Shown here piece after piece: positions 8,435 to 19,862 of a stretch of 64,000 nucleotides of DNA (positions within the stretch are counted from its first letter, which is position 1; the number at the start of each line of letters is the position of its first letter). The DNA lies in NCBI GenBank assembly GCA_018713245.1, contig DVFM01000039.1:1-64000 (forward strand). The letters run 5' to 3'. The DNA comes from Candidatus Merdivicinus intestinavium. Its GTDB lineage: Bacteria; Bacillota; Clostridia; Oscillospirales; Ruminococcaceae. Below the pieces are notes generated by a model. The model did no database searches and was not told the origin of the DNA. It saw nothing but the letters and a program-made list of their open reading frames with translations. Position numbers and translations under genes: made by a program.

Positions 8435-9352
8435 TTATTTCACCATGCTGGCAACTTCGTCAGCAAAGTTGTCTTCGCGTTTTTCCAGGCCTTCGCCCTT
8501 TTCCAGACGGACATAGGCGATTATCTCCATCTTGCCGCCCATAGCTTTCGCAGCCTCAGCAACATGCTGCTTGACACTGACCTTCTCTTCTTTCACGAAG
8601 GGCTGATCCAGCAGGCAGACTTCCTGATAGAATTTCCCAATCCGGCCGTTGACGATGCCGTCCTTCACCTTGTCGGGCTTCTGCGCCATCTTGGGATCGT
8701 TGTCCATCTGAGCCTTGATGATTTCTTTTTCTTTCGCCACTACATCGGCGGGAACCTCAGACTCGCAGAGGTAAGAGGGATTGGAGAAAGCAATCTGCAT
8801 GGCAATATCCTTGCCGACAGACTGGAACTCTTCCTTGTCTGCGCAATCCGTGTCGAAGTTCACCAGAACGCCGATTTTGCCGCCGCCGTGCACGTAGGGA
8901 ACCAGGTTGCCTTCCATACGGACGAACCGTCTGATCTTCATATTTTCGCCGATTACCAGAATGCGGTCGTTGAGAGCTTCGGTAACGGTCATATCCGTAT
9001 TTTCGCAGTGCATGGCGCCCAGCTCTTCCACATCAGCGGGATTGTTCTTGATGATGGTCTTTGCAACATTGTTGACAAATTCCACAAAGGTTTCGTTCTT
9101 CGCAACGAAGTCGGTTTCCGCGTTGACTTCCAGCACAACGCCGACGTTGCCTTCCACAACGGAAACAACCAGGCCTTCCGCAGCAATACGACTCGCCTTC
9201 TTCTCAGCGGCAGCCAGGCCTTTTTCTCTCAGAAACTCTACAGCTTTTTCAAAATCGCCGTCAGACTCGGTCAGAGCTTTCTTGCAGTCCATCATGCCGC
9301 AGCCGGTCTGTTCCCGCAGTTTTTTTACATCAGCAGCAGTAAAATTCGCCAT
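8435..9352 (-). CDS. tsf: translation elongation factor Ts
   Basis: MANFTAADVKKLREQTGCGMMDCKKALTESDGDFEKAVEFLREKG. Confidence 0.99.
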   Translation of the reverse strand: MANFTAADVKKLREQTGCGMMDCKKALTESDGDFEKAVEFLREKGLAAAEKKASRIAAEGLVVSVVEGNVGVVLEVNAETDFVAKNETFVEFVNNVAKTIIKNNPADVEELGAMHCENTDMTVTEALNDRILVIGENMKIRRFVRMEGNLVPYVHGGGKIGVLVNFDTDCADKEEFQSVGKDIAMQIAFSNPSYLCESEVPADVVAKEKEIIKAQMDNDPKMAQKPDKVKDGIVNGRIGKFYQEVCLLDQPFVKEEKVSVKQHVAEAAKAMGGKMEIIAYVRLEKGEGLEKREDNFADEVASMVK

Positions 9353-9378
9353 TTTGATTCCTCCTGTATTTCATTAAA

Positions 9379-9405
9379 ATGCCCGAGGGTCTGGCTCGGG
9401 CATTG
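9379..9405 (-). other. intercistronic rpsB-tsf stem-loop
   Basis: Perfect 9-bp stem AATGCCCGA/TCGGGCATT, 9-nt loop; followed on the minus strand by TTTAAT. Confidence 0.6.
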
Positions 9406-9424
9406 ATGCAGATCTAACGCTGAA

Positions 9425-10165
9425 TTATTCCGCAGATTCTTCTTCCGCTTCCACAGATTCCTCAGAGGGCTCCACGTCCGCTTCGCCCTGCTTGCCTTCC
9501 AGAACCGCGCTGGACATCGCGCCGGCAATCAGCTTCACGGCGCGGATTGCGTCGTCGTTGCCGGGAATAACGTAATCAACCTCGTCGGGGTCACAGTTGG
9601 TATCCACAATGGCCACAACCGGGATGCCCAGCTTTCTCGCTTCGGCAACCGCGATCTTTTCCTTCTTGGGGTCCACAACAAAGAGAGCAGCAGGCAGAGT
9701 GCTCATATGCTTGATGCCGCCGATGAATTTTTCCAGTTTCTCGATTTCCAGTTTCAGTTTGATAACTTCTTTTTTGGGCAGAAGCTCAAAGGTGCCGTCC
9801 TCTTCCATCTTCCGGAGCTGAGCCAGACGCTCAATTCTGCGGCGGATGGTCTTAAAGTTGGTCAGCATGCCGCCCAGCCAGCGGGCATTGACATAATGCA
9901 TGCCGCAACGCTCCGCTTCTTCCTTCACAGAGTCGCCCGCCTGCTTTTTGGTGCCGACGAACAGGATTTCGCCGCCGTTAGCAGCGGTGTCGCGGACAAA
10001 CATGTACGCTTCTTCCAGCTTTTTCACGGTTTTCTGCAGGTCAATGATGTAGATCCCGTTTCTTTCCGTGAAAATGTAGGGAGCCATTTTGGGGTTCCAT
10101 CTTCTGGTCTGATGGCCGAAGTGCACACCTGCTTCCAGAAGTTGTTTCATAGATACGACTGCCAT
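9425..10165 (-). CDS. rpsB: 30S ribosomal protein S2
   Basis: [49 protein letters not shown] ggaggtac. Confidence 0.99.
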   Translation of the reverse strand: MAVVSMKQLLEAGVHFGHQTRRWNPKMAPYIFTERNGIYIIDLQKTVKKLEEAYMFVRDTAANGGEILFVGTKKQAGDSVKEEAERCGMHYVNARWLGGMLTNFKTIRRRIERLAQLRKMEEDGTFELLPKKEVIKLKLEIEKLEKFIGGIKHMSTLPAALFVVDPKKEKIAVAEARKLGIPVVAIVDTNCDPDEVDYVIPGNDDAIRAVKLIAGAMSSAVLEGKQGEADVEPSEESVEAEEESAE

Positions 10166-10226
10166 AGAGATAGTACCTCCTAAAAACTTGGTTTTCCGGA
10201 CTTTTTCAGTCCGCCTCCGCACACCG

Positions 10227-10264
10227 TTCTGCGCAGCTGACACAGTTCAGCACCGCGCGCAGAA
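10227..10264 (-). promoter_or_regulatory. structured 5' leader of rpsB (candidate cis-regulatory RNA)
   Basis: 8-bp outer stem TTCTGCGC/GCGCAGAA with inner GCTGA/TCAGC stem, between the promoter and rpsB. Confidence 0.4.
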
Positions 10265-10291
10265 TGAACCGTGCGTGCGTAATGCCTTATT

Positions 10292-10320
10292 ACTATAACA
10301 TATTTCAAGTCGTTTGGCAA
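10292..10320 (-). promoter_or_regulatory. sigma-A promoter for rpsB-tsf
   Basis: Minus strand TTGCCA-17 nt-TATAGT. Confidence 0.65.
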
Positions 10321-10336
10321 GGAGTTCACGAAAAAT

Positions 10337-10801
10337 TTACAAATTATACGCTTCCCGGAGGGCGCGGATGCTGTCCTCGGCCGCAGCGTCGCTGACCAGC
10401 ACGGAAATATCCACCAGCGAAGTGGTAATCATCAGCACCTCCGCGCCGGCTTCCGCCAGAACATGGAACACGCCCGCTGCAATCCCGCAGTATTTCGGCA
10501 TATCTGCTCCGAAAAGCGAAATTTTGACGTTGTTGCTGCTGACAAGCGGCTGAACGGTCGGATATTTTTCCCGGATTCTGGCGGTTATCGCCATGATTTT
10601 CCCGATGTCGTTCCCGCTTGCGGTAAAGGAGAGCGAAACATAAGGGCCGGTCAGGGCCGTTTGGGAAATCATATCCACATTGATTTCCGCCTTGGTCAGG
10701 GCGGTGAATACCTGGTCCGTAAACCCGCATCCGGCCGGGACCTTGCTCAGGGTTACCAGCGCCACGTCATTGGTAATGTCCATTCCGGTGATCGTCTGCA
10801 T
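10337..10801 (-). CDS. ACT domain-containing protein (aspartokinase regulatory-domain-like)
   Basis: MQTITGMDITNDVALVTLSKVPAGCGFTDQVFTALTKAEINVDMISQ...; tandem ACT domains resembling the C-terminus of aspartate kinase; no kinase domain. Confidence 0.85.
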   Translation of the reverse strand: MQTITGMDITNDVALVTLSKVPAGCGFTDQVFTALTKAEINVDMISQTALTGPYVSLSFTASGNDIGKIMAITARIREKYPTVQPLVSSNNVKISLFGADMPKYCGIAAGVFHVLAEAGAEVLMITTSLVDISVLVSDAAAEDSIRALREAYNL

Positions 10802-10816
10802 AAAGCTCCCTCCCAA

Positions 10817-11575
10817 CTATTCCGCAATCAGGTTCGACATTTGATACAGCCCGGGCTCCGTCTTTCCGCACAGGAACATGGCGGCGTTCAGCGAACCGAC
10901 CGCAAAGATTTCCCGGGACATCGCCGTGTGGGTCAGCGTGATGATTTCATCCCGGCCGGCAAAAATGATTTCGTGTTCTCCCACAATGGTGCCGCCCCGC
11001 ACCGAGTGGATGCCGATTTCGTTCTTTTCCCGTTTCTTCCGGACGGAATGGCGGTCATACACGTAAACTTCGCTGTTTCCAAGCGTCTCATTGATGGTAT
11101 CCGCCAGCATGAGGGCCGTCCCGCTGGGCGCATCGATCTTGCGGTTGTGGTGTTTTTCCACAATCTCAATGTCAAACTGTCCGCCCAATACCTGCGCCGC
11201 TTTCCGGGCGAGCTCCGCCAGGAGATTGACGCCAAGGGACATATTAAAGGTAAAGAACACGGGAATATGCCGCGCAGCCTCGTGAATCCGGGCAATCTGT
11301 TCGCTGCTGTAGCCGGTTGTTGCAATGACCAGCGGCACATGGTTGGCAAGCCCGTAGGACAGAAGCCCTTCCAGCGAGCTGGGGTGAGAATAATCAATCA
11401 CAACGTCGGGCTTTTCCGCAGCGTCCGCGGGAGAAGCATACACCGGGAAATCCAGCTTCGATTCCGTGTTGATATCTACGCCGCAGAGAATGCGGCAGTC
11501 GTCTCTTGCAGCCACACAGTCGGCAATCACATGCCCCATCTTCCCCTGGCAGCCGCAAAGCATAATCTGTACCAT
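10817..11575 (-). CDS. dapB: 4-hydroxy-tetrahydrodipicolinate reductase
   Basis: MVQIMLCGCQGKMGHVIADCV; EIVEKHHNRKIDAPSGTALMLADTI. Confidence 0.97.
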   Translation of the reverse strand: MVQIMLCGCQGKMGHVIADCVAARDDCRILCGVDINTESKLDFPVYASPADAAEKPDVVIDYSHPSSLEGLLSYGLANHVPLVIATTGYSSEQIARIHEAARHIPVFFTFNMSLGVNLLAELARKAAQVLGGQFDIEIVEKHHNRKIDAPSGTALMLADTINETLGNSEVYVYDRHSVRKKREKNEIGIHSVRGGTIVGEHEIIFAGRDEIITLTHTAMSREIFAVGSLNAAMFLCGKTEPGLYQMSNLIAE

Positions 11576-11620
11576 ATTTTCACATCCTTTTTCTAAACAG
11601 CTTTGCTGTCCGCGCTTCCT

Positions 11621-12511
11621 TCAGCTGATGATGCCGTGGTTTTTCAGCGCGGCGACCAGAACCGCGCGGTCCTCCCCGCTCATCGGGCAGAGCGGCATCC
11701 GGCAGGGGCCGGCCTCAAATCCCATCAGGTTGACCGCTTCTTTTACGGGGATGGGATTGACGTCCAAAAACAGGGCCTGAATCAGGTCCATATAAGCCAG
11801 CTGGAGCGCCGCGCTTTCCTGAACCTTCCCTTCAAAAAACAGGGAGCAGATGTCGTGAACAGCTTTCGGCGCCACATGGGACAGCACGGAAATTACCCCG
11901 ATGCCGCCCAGTGAAAGCAGCGGGACAATCTGCCCGTCCTCGCCGGAGTAAAAGTCCAAATCATCCCCGCAGAGGTAGCGGGTCTGCGCAATGGCGGCAA
12001 AATTCCCGCTCGCCTCTTTGACAGCCACAATATTCGGATGCTTGGAAAGCTCCCGGAAGGTTTTGGGGGCAATCGTCACGCCGGTGCGGCTGGGAATGTG
12101 GTAGACAATCTGAGGAAGGTCCACTGCGTCGGCGATGGCGTTATAGTGCGCTGCAAGGCCGCGCTGAGAGGTTTTATTGTAATAAGGCGTCACCAGCAGC
12201 AGACCGTCTGCACCGGCCTGCTTTGCCTCTTTGGAAAGTTCCACAGCCTTTTTCGTATCGTTGGAACCGGTGCCGGCGATGACCGGAACCCGCCCGTTTA
12301 CGCGCTCCACGGCAAACCGGAAAAGCGAAACCTTTTCCTCAGTGGAAAGCGTCGGGCTCTCCCCCGTTGTGCCGCAGACGATCAGCGCGTCGGTGGAATT
12401 TTCAAGCTGCCAGTCAATCAGGCGGCCGAAAGCCTCCCAATTGATTGTGCCGTCCGAATGCATGGGGGTCAGGATTGCAATGCCGGCTCCCTGAAATATG
12501 CGCTTTTTCAT
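11621..12511 (-). CDS. dapA: 4-hydroxy-tetrahydrodipicolinate synthase
   Basis: GTTGESPTLS, VTPYYNKTSQRGLAAHYNAIAD, YHIPSRTGV, VKEASGN. Confidence 0.97.
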   Translation of the reverse strand: MKKRIFQGAGIAILTPMHSDGTINWEAFGRLIDWQLENSTDALIVCGTTGESPTLSTEEKVSLFRFAVERVNGRVPVIAGTGSNDTKKAVELSKEAKQAGADGLLLVTPYYNKTSQRGLAAHYNAIADAVDLPQIVYHIPSRTGVTIAPKTFRELSKHPNIVAVKEASGNFAAIAQTRYLCGDDLDFYSGEDGQIVPLLSLGGIGVISVLSHVAPKAVHDICSLFFEGKVQESAALQLAYMDLIQALFLDVNPIPVKEAVNLMGFEAGPCRMPLCPMSGEDRAVLVAALKNHGIIS

Positions 12512-12532
12512 GGTAAATACTCCTTTTTCGGA

Positions 12533-13616
12533 TTAGTCCAGATACCCTTTCGCCGCAAGGAGCTCCGCCATCAGCACAGCGCCGCCGGCGGCACCCCGCA
12601 GGGTATTATGAGAAAGGCAGACAAATTTGATGTCATATTGGGTGTCGGGACGAAGCCGCCCTACCGACACCGCCATTCCGCCTTCCAGGTCGCGGTCCAG
12701 CTTCGCCTGGGGGCGGTCGTTTTCCTCAAAATAATGGAGGAACTGCTTCGGCGCGGAGGGCAGGTTCAGCTTCTGCGCCTCCCCTTCAAACTGCGCCCAG
12801 ATTTTTTTGATGTCCTCGATTTCCGGCTTTTTCTCAAAGGATGCGAACACCGCGGCGGTATGTCCGTCGCTGACGGGGACGCGCAGGCACTGGGTGGTGA
12901 TGGAAGGCTCCGATGCGTTGACGATCCGGCCGTTTTCGACCCGGCCCCACAGCTTCAAAGGCTCCTGCTCGCTCTTTTCTTCCTCTCCGCCGATATAGGG
13001 GATGATATTGTCCACAATTTCCGGGAAGGTGTCAAAGGTCTTGCCGGCGCCGGAAATTGCCTGATAGGTGCAGGCCAGCACCTTTTTCAGCCCGTAAACA
13101 TCCTTCAGCGGGGAGAGCGGCGGCACGTAGCTCTGGAGGGAGCAGTTGGACTTGACGGCGATAAATCCGCGCTTGGTCCCCAGCCGTTTCCGCTGGGCGG
13201 CGATGACCTCGATATGGTCCGCATTGATTTCCGGGACAACCATGGGGACATCCGCAACGCCGCGGTTGGCGGAATTATTGGAAACCACCGGAATTTCCGC
13301 CTTGGCATAGGCTTCCTCCAGGGCTTTGATCTCGTCCTTTTTCATATTGACCGCGCAGAACACAAAATCGACCAGTTCTTTCATCTTTTCAATGTCCTTA
13401 GACGCATCCAGCAGCACCATGTCCGCCATGGAAGCAGGCATGGGGGTTTTCATCAGCCAGCGGCTTCCGGCCGCCTCTGCATAGGTTTTTCCGGCGCTGC
13501 GCTCCGATGCCGCCAGGGCAGTCACATGAAACCAGGGGTGATTTTCCAGCAGGGTCGCAAAGCGCTGCCCCACCATTCCGGTTGCACCGATAATTCCAAC
13601 ACGATAATTTTTCATC
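12533..13616 (-). CDS. asd: aspartate-semialdehyde dehydrogenase
   Basis: MKNYRVGIIGATGMVGQRFATLLENHPWF; SNNSANRGVADVPMVVPEIN; SNCSLQ; start ATG at 13616. Confidence 0.95.
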
Positions 13617-13699
13617 TCAAACCATCCTTTTTCTGCCGGCTTTTGCGGCGAAATGTCCGCCCTGTTCCAGTGTATGTGTGCTTTTTCCCGATTAGTATG

Positions 13700-13723
13700 A
13701 AAAAAACCGGTTGAAAACCGGCC
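13700..13723 (-). terminator. riboswitch expression-platform terminator
   Basis: Minus strand CCGGTT-TTC-AACCGG followed by TTTTTTTC, between the aptamer and asd. Confidence 0.8.
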
Positions 13724-13780
13724 CATCATGGATTATAATAGAGTATACTGAGTGCGGCCGAACCCGGTTAGGGGCACGGA

Positions 13781-13950
13781 CAGTCGTCAGTTCTCCATCA
13801 CGTACATGATGACAACCCAGTGTTTCTTAAACCCAGGGCCAGGCGGATACGTTATCCATGTATCCCCTTCGGCGGATTTTCCTTTGGGCTGCTCTCCACG
13901 GTCCGGAAAACCTCCGGCAGCTTACTCTTAAAACCCGCTCCTCTGACTGG
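13781..13950 (-). promoter_or_regulatory. lysine riboswitch (L box) controlling asd-dapA-dapB-ACT
   Basis: Minus strand CCAGTCAGAGGAGCGGGTTTTAAGAGTAAGCTGCCGGAGG...CCGCCGAAGGGG...ACTGACGACTG; matches the L-box core (AGAGGUGCG...UCAAGAGUA...GGAG...GCCGAAG) with P1 CAGTC/GACTG. Confidence 0.88.
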
Positions 13951-13969
13951 AATATGGTTGGCTGTGTTT

Positions 13970-13998
13970 ATCATACCATGTTCCGCAGGCAGTGTCAA
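13970..13998 (-). promoter_or_regulatory. sigma-A promoter for lysine operon
   Basis: Minus strand TTGACA-17 nt-TATGAT just upstream of the aptamer. Confidence 0.85.
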
Positions 13999-14014
13999 TT
14001 CTTTTTTTCAAAAC

Positions 14015-14079
14015 CGCGGCTTTCAGCCAAAAAAATACGGCGCCAAAGCCGCGAAAAATACATGCCGTTGTTTCACGGC
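14015..14079 (+). other. two hairpins in the queA upstream region
   Basis: CGCGGCTTT (14015-14023)/AAAGCCGCG (14045-14053) and GCCGT/ACGGC (14064-14079) immediately before queA. Confidence 0.4.
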
Positions 14080-14086
14080 AGAATGG

Positions 14087-16287
<2,201 letters not shown>

Positions 16288-16325
16288 CCTGGCCGGAAAT
16301 CCGTGGAAAATATTTAAAAATTTCA

Positions 16326-16354
16326 TTGCATCTTTTTGGATTTTCTTGTAAAAT
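16326..16354 (+). promoter_or_regulatory. sigma-A promoter for the nicotinamidase-pncB unit
   Basis: TTGCAT-17 nt-TAAAAT. Confidence 0.6.
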
Positions 16355-16375
16355 ATAAAAGAAGGAGGGATCGTT

Positions 16376-17011
16376 ATGAACGAAAAGGAACTTTTGCAGC
16401 AGCTTGCTGATGAAATGGATGCATTCCCGTCCTGGGACCCGGTCCAGCTGAATGCGGACGGCACCCTCGTCCTTACGATTGATATGAACAAAGGCTTTAC
16501 CCAAAGCGGCGCCCTCTCCAGCCCGCGGGTGAAGGCAATTCTTCCAAGGATGCGGGAATTCCTGGAAACCTGCCGGGAAAAAGGGTTATATATGGCCGCC
16601 GTAACCGACTGCCATACGCCGGAATCGCTGGAGCTTGCCTCCTACCCCGTTCACTGCCTGGACGACAGCGACGAGCCGGAGCTGGCCCCGGAAATCTGGG
16701 AATTCCAGCAGAAAGTGCTCATCAAAAACTCCACCAACGCCTTTTTCGCGCCGGGCATGGACCGGCTTTTGGAGGGCGTCAGCACGGTTGTCCTGGTGGG
16801 ATGCTGCACCGATATCTGCATTGAGCAGTTTGCGCTGACGCTGAAGGCCTGGGCAAATCAGGCGGATTCCCCGCTGAATGTGATTGTCCCCCGTCAGCTG
16901 GTGGAGACCTATGACGCCCCGGGACATCCGGCAGAGCTCTGGAATGGCCTTGCGCTGCACACCCTGGCTGCAAACGGCGTCAGCGTCGTCAATTACCTGC
17001 CTGCCAAATAA
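16376..17011 (+). CDS. isochorismatase-family cysteine hydrolase (nicotinamidase-like)
   Basis: DMNKGFT..., VTDCHTPES, VLVGCCTDICIEQFALTLK; adjacent to nicotinate phosphoribosyltransferase. Confidence 0.88.
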   Translation: MNEKELLQQLADEMDAFPSWDPVQLNADGTLVLTIDMNKGFTQSGALSSPRVKAILPRMREFLETCREKGLYMAAVTDCHTPESLELASYPVHCLDDSDEPELAPEIWEFQQKVLIKNSTNAFFAPGMDRLLEGVSTVVLVGCCTDICIEQFALTLKAWANQADSPLNVIVPRQLVETYDAPGHPAELWNGLALHTLAANGVSVVNYLPAK

Positions 17012-17045
17012 ATACACGGCGCGAGCCGCAAAGGAGTCTTTCATC

Positions 17046-18494
17046 ATGAATTGGAGCAACAACCGCAATCTGACCATGCTGGTCGATTTCTACGAACTGA
17101 CCATGTCGAACGGCTATTTTGAAGAAGGATATGGGGACCACATCGCCGCCTTTGATATGTTTTTCCGAAAAATCCCCGACGGCGGCGGCTTCGCCATCTG
17201 CGCCGGACTGGAACAGCTGGTAGAGTATGTGAAGAACCTGCACTTTACGGAAGAAGATATTGCCTATCTGCGCACCAAAAAGCTGTTCAGCGAAAATTTC
17301 CTTCATTATCTGCGCAATTTCCGCTTCAGCGGCGATATCTGGGCTGTGAAGGAAGGAACCCCCATCTTCCCCGGAGAGCCTGTCGTAACGGTCATCGCCC
17401 CCATCATCGAAGCGCAGCTGGTTGAGACAATGGTGCTCCTGACCATTAACTTTCAGTCCCTGGTTGCGACCAAAGCCAACCGGATCGTCCGTTCCGCTCA
17501 GGGCCGCTCTGTTTTTGAGTTCGGCTCCCGCCGCGCTCAAAGCTATGACGCCGCTATTTTAGGGGCAAGAGCCGCTTATATCGGCGGATGCAGCGGCACA
17601 GCCTGCACCATCACCGACCGGGAATTCGAAGTTCCGGCCATGGGGACGATGGCCCACAGCTGGGTACAGCTTTTTGACAACGAGTACAAAGCCTTCGAGG
17701 CGTATGCAAAGATTTATCCGGACAGCTGCACCCTGCTGGTAGACACCTACAACGTGCTGAAATCCGGCGTCCCCAACGCCATCAAGTGCTTTGACGAGGT
17801 TCTGAAACCCATGGGGCACCGTCCCAAAGGCATCCGGATCGACTCCGGCGACATCGCCTATCTTTCCAAAAAAGCGCGCAAAATGCTGGATGAAGCCGGA
17901 TATCCGGACTGCCAGATTGTCGCTTCCAACTCCCTGGACGAATACCTGATCCGCGACCTGATTTTACAGGGGGCGCAGGTGGACACCTTCGGCGTCGGCG
18001 AGAACCTGATTACCTCCAAAAGCGACCCGGTTTTCGGCGGCGTTTACAAGCTGGTAGCGGTGAAGGAGAACGGCGCTTTTGTTCCCCGCATCAAAATCAG
18101 CGAAACAGTGGAAAAGATCACAACTCCGAATGTCAAAAAGGTTTACCGGCTGTTCCGGAAGGACAGCGGGAAAGCCGTTGCGGACTATGTAGCGCTGTTT
18201 GACGAAAATGTGCCGGCAGAGGGTCCCATTACCCTTTTCGACCCTCTGGAAACCTGGAAATCTCAGACCTTCGAGGATGTGGAGCTGCGCCCCATCATGG
18301 AGCATATCTTCCAAAACGGCGAATGCATTTACGAACTCCCGAAGCTCAACGAGATCCGGGATTACTGCACCGCGCAGATTGACACCCTTTGGGACGAAGT
18401 CAAGCGCTTTGAAAATCCGCACCGGTATTATGTTGACCTGTCCGAACAGTGCTGGAACTGCAAGCACATGCTGCTTTCCCAAAGACAATACTGA
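17046..18494 (+). CDS. pncB: nicotinate phosphoribosyltransferase
   Basis: LTMLVDFYELTMSNGYFEEGYGDHIAAFDMFFRKIPDGGGFAICAGLEQ; FEFGSRRAQ; GVGENLITSKSDPVFGGVYKL. Confidence 0.95.
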   Translation: MNWSNNRNLTMLVDFYELTMSNGYFEEGYGDHIAAFDMFFRKIPDGGGFAICAGLEQLVEYVKNLHFTEEDIAYLRTKKLFSENFLHYLRNFRFSGDIWAVKEGTPIFPGEPVVTVIAPIIEAQLVETMVLLTINFQSLVATKANRIVRSAQGRSVFEFGSRRAQSYDAAILGARAAYIGGCSGTACTITDREFEVPAMGTMAHSWVQLFDNEYKAFEAYAKIYPDSCTLLVDTYNVLKSGVPNAIKCFDEVLKPMGHRPKGIRIDSGDIAYLSKKARKMLDEAGYPDCQIVASNSLDEYLIRDLILQGAQVDTFGVGENLITSKSDPVFGGVYKLVAVKENGAFVPRIKISETVEKITTPNVKKVYRLFRKDSGKAVADYVALFDENVPAEGPITLFDPLETWKSQTFEDVELRPIMEHIFQNGECIYELPKLNEIRDYCTAQIDTLWDEVKRFENPHRYYVDLSEQCWNCKHMLLSQRQY

Positions 18495-18504
18495 TATAAA
18501 CCGC

Positions 18505-18546
18505 AACCCCCGCGGCCCTTTCGATCTGCGAAAGGCTGCGGGGGTT
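18505..18546 (+). terminator. Rho-independent terminator after pncB
   Basis: AACCCCCGC...GCGGGGGTT stem-loop. Confidence 0.75.
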
Positions 18547-18567
18547 CTGTTATCCATATGGAATTTT

Positions 18568-18951
18568 TCAGGCTTTTTCCTTTTCCAGTTCCGCAACATA
18601 ACGGCGCATCCCGTCCTCGGTTGCATCGCTGATTACATGCTCAATCCGGCAGGCGTCCCGGTCCGCGGTTTCTTCGTCGATTCCGACGGAAAGGCGCAGG
18701 AACTTGGAAATCAAACGATGCCGGTGCAGAACGGCTTCCGCCTTCTGCCGTCCGGCTTCTGTAAGGTAAATGTCTCCATAGCTCTCCTGGCTGATGAGGC
18801 CTGCCTTTTTCAGCACGCTCATTGCGCGGCTGACACTGGGTTTGGAAACGCCCAAATAGTTGGCGACATCCACGGAACGGACCGTCCCATTCTTCTTTTC
18901 CAAAATCAATACGGTTTCCAAATAGTTTTCTCCAGATTCCTGGATTTTCAC
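18568..18951 (-). CDS. DtxR/MntR-family metal-dependent transcriptional regulator
   Basis: (V)KIQESGENYLETVLILEKKNGTVRSVDVANYLGVSKPSVSRAMSVLKKAGLISQESYGDIYLTEAGRQKAEAVLHRH; GTG start after AAAGGGG. Confidence 0.88.
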   Translation of the reverse strand: MKIQESGENYLETVLILEKKNGTVRSVDVANYLGVSKPSVSRAMSVLKKAGLISQESYGDIYLTEAGRQKAEAVLHRHRLISKFLRLSVGIDEETADRDACRIEHVISDATEDGMRRYVAELEKEKA

Positions 18952-18987
18952 AATCCGCACCCCTTTCTTCAGTGAATTCGGCAATAA

Positions 18988-19027
18988 AGAAAAACCTGCG
19001 GCAGAATTGGCAGGGTTCAGCCGCAGG
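18988..19027 (-). terminator. terminator after S1-domain gene
   Basis: CCTGCGGC/GCCGCAGG stem with T-run on the minus strand. Confidence 0.75.
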
Positions 19028-19034
19028 AACATGT

Positions 19035-19499
19035 TCATGAGCGAGACCGCTTTTGGTAAGAGCCCCGTTTGCTGTCCATCGATTTTTTCAAATCAGACAT
19101 TTTTTCATCGCTGCGCTGCATAAACTTGCTCAGCATATCTTCAAAGCTCTTTCCGCCCTCAGCGGGTTTGGTATAGGAGCTGCCGCCCTCATAACCGCCG
19201 CTGCGCCGTTCGCGGTCAGAATTGTTCCGAGGACGCTGCGGCCGGGATTGGGAGGCCGGAGCCGGATCTGCTGCGCGCTTAATCGACAGACTGACTTTCC
19301 CCTCCTCGCCGATATTCAGGACACGGACCTTCACTGTCTGTCCCATTGTGACATAATCCGTGATTTCCTTTACAAATGTGGGGGCTACCTCCGAAATGTG
19401 GACCATTCCGGTAATATTGTCACCCAGATCGACAAACGCGCCGAATTTCGTGATCCCTGTTACTTTCCCCTCATAGATTTTTCCCACTTCAAGCTGCAT
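19035..19499 (-). CDS. S1 RNA-binding domain protein (general stress protein 13 / CvfD-like)
   Basis: MQLEVGKIYEGKVTGITKFGAFVDLGDNITGMVHISEVA plus basic, low-complexity tail. Confidence 0.9.
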   Translation of the reverse strand: MQLEVGKIYEGKVTGITKFGAFVDLGDNITGMVHISEVAPTFVKEITDYVTMGQTVKVRVLNIGEEGKVSLSIKRAADPAPASQSRPQRPRNNSDRERRSGGYEGGSSYTKPAEGGKSFEDMLSKFMQRSDEKMSDLKKSMDSKRGSYQKRSRS

Positions 19500-19548
19500 A
19501 AATGTCTGATAATCCTCCTCTTATTTTTCCCTGCCGCGAATCTGCGTT

Positions 19549-19839
19549 TTATTCATTCCCCGACACATCATAAAAAATATGTTCATCCGGGAATGCCAAG
19601 CCCAATTTTTCCCGTGCCATTTTGACAATGTAATCGAAATCGGAATCCTGGCGGGCAATTTCATCCAGTTCCTGATTTTCCAACTCCTGCTGCTGGCACT
19701 CCTCCTCCAAAGCGGCGAGCTGACGGCGATACGACGAGATATCCGCCTGCAGTACGAACAGAGACACTACGACGTAGCATATCAGCGCAATCATCGCGAC
19801 TGTCATAATTCGGCTGCTCTTGCTCTTTTTGATATTCAT
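19549..19839 (-). CDS. septum formation initiator family protein (DivIC/FtsB-like)
   Basis: Single TM near the N-terminus then coiled coil (SSYRRQLAALEEECQQQELENQELDEIA); DFDYIVKMAREKLGLAFPDEHIFYD. Confidence 0.88.
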   Translation of the reverse strand: MNIKKSKSSRIMTVAMIALICYVVVSLFVLQADISSYRRQLAALEEECQQQELENQELDEIARQDSDFDYIVKMAREKLGLAFPDEHIFYDVSGNE

Positions 19840-19862
19840 ATCCCGTTTCCGCCATCCTTTCT

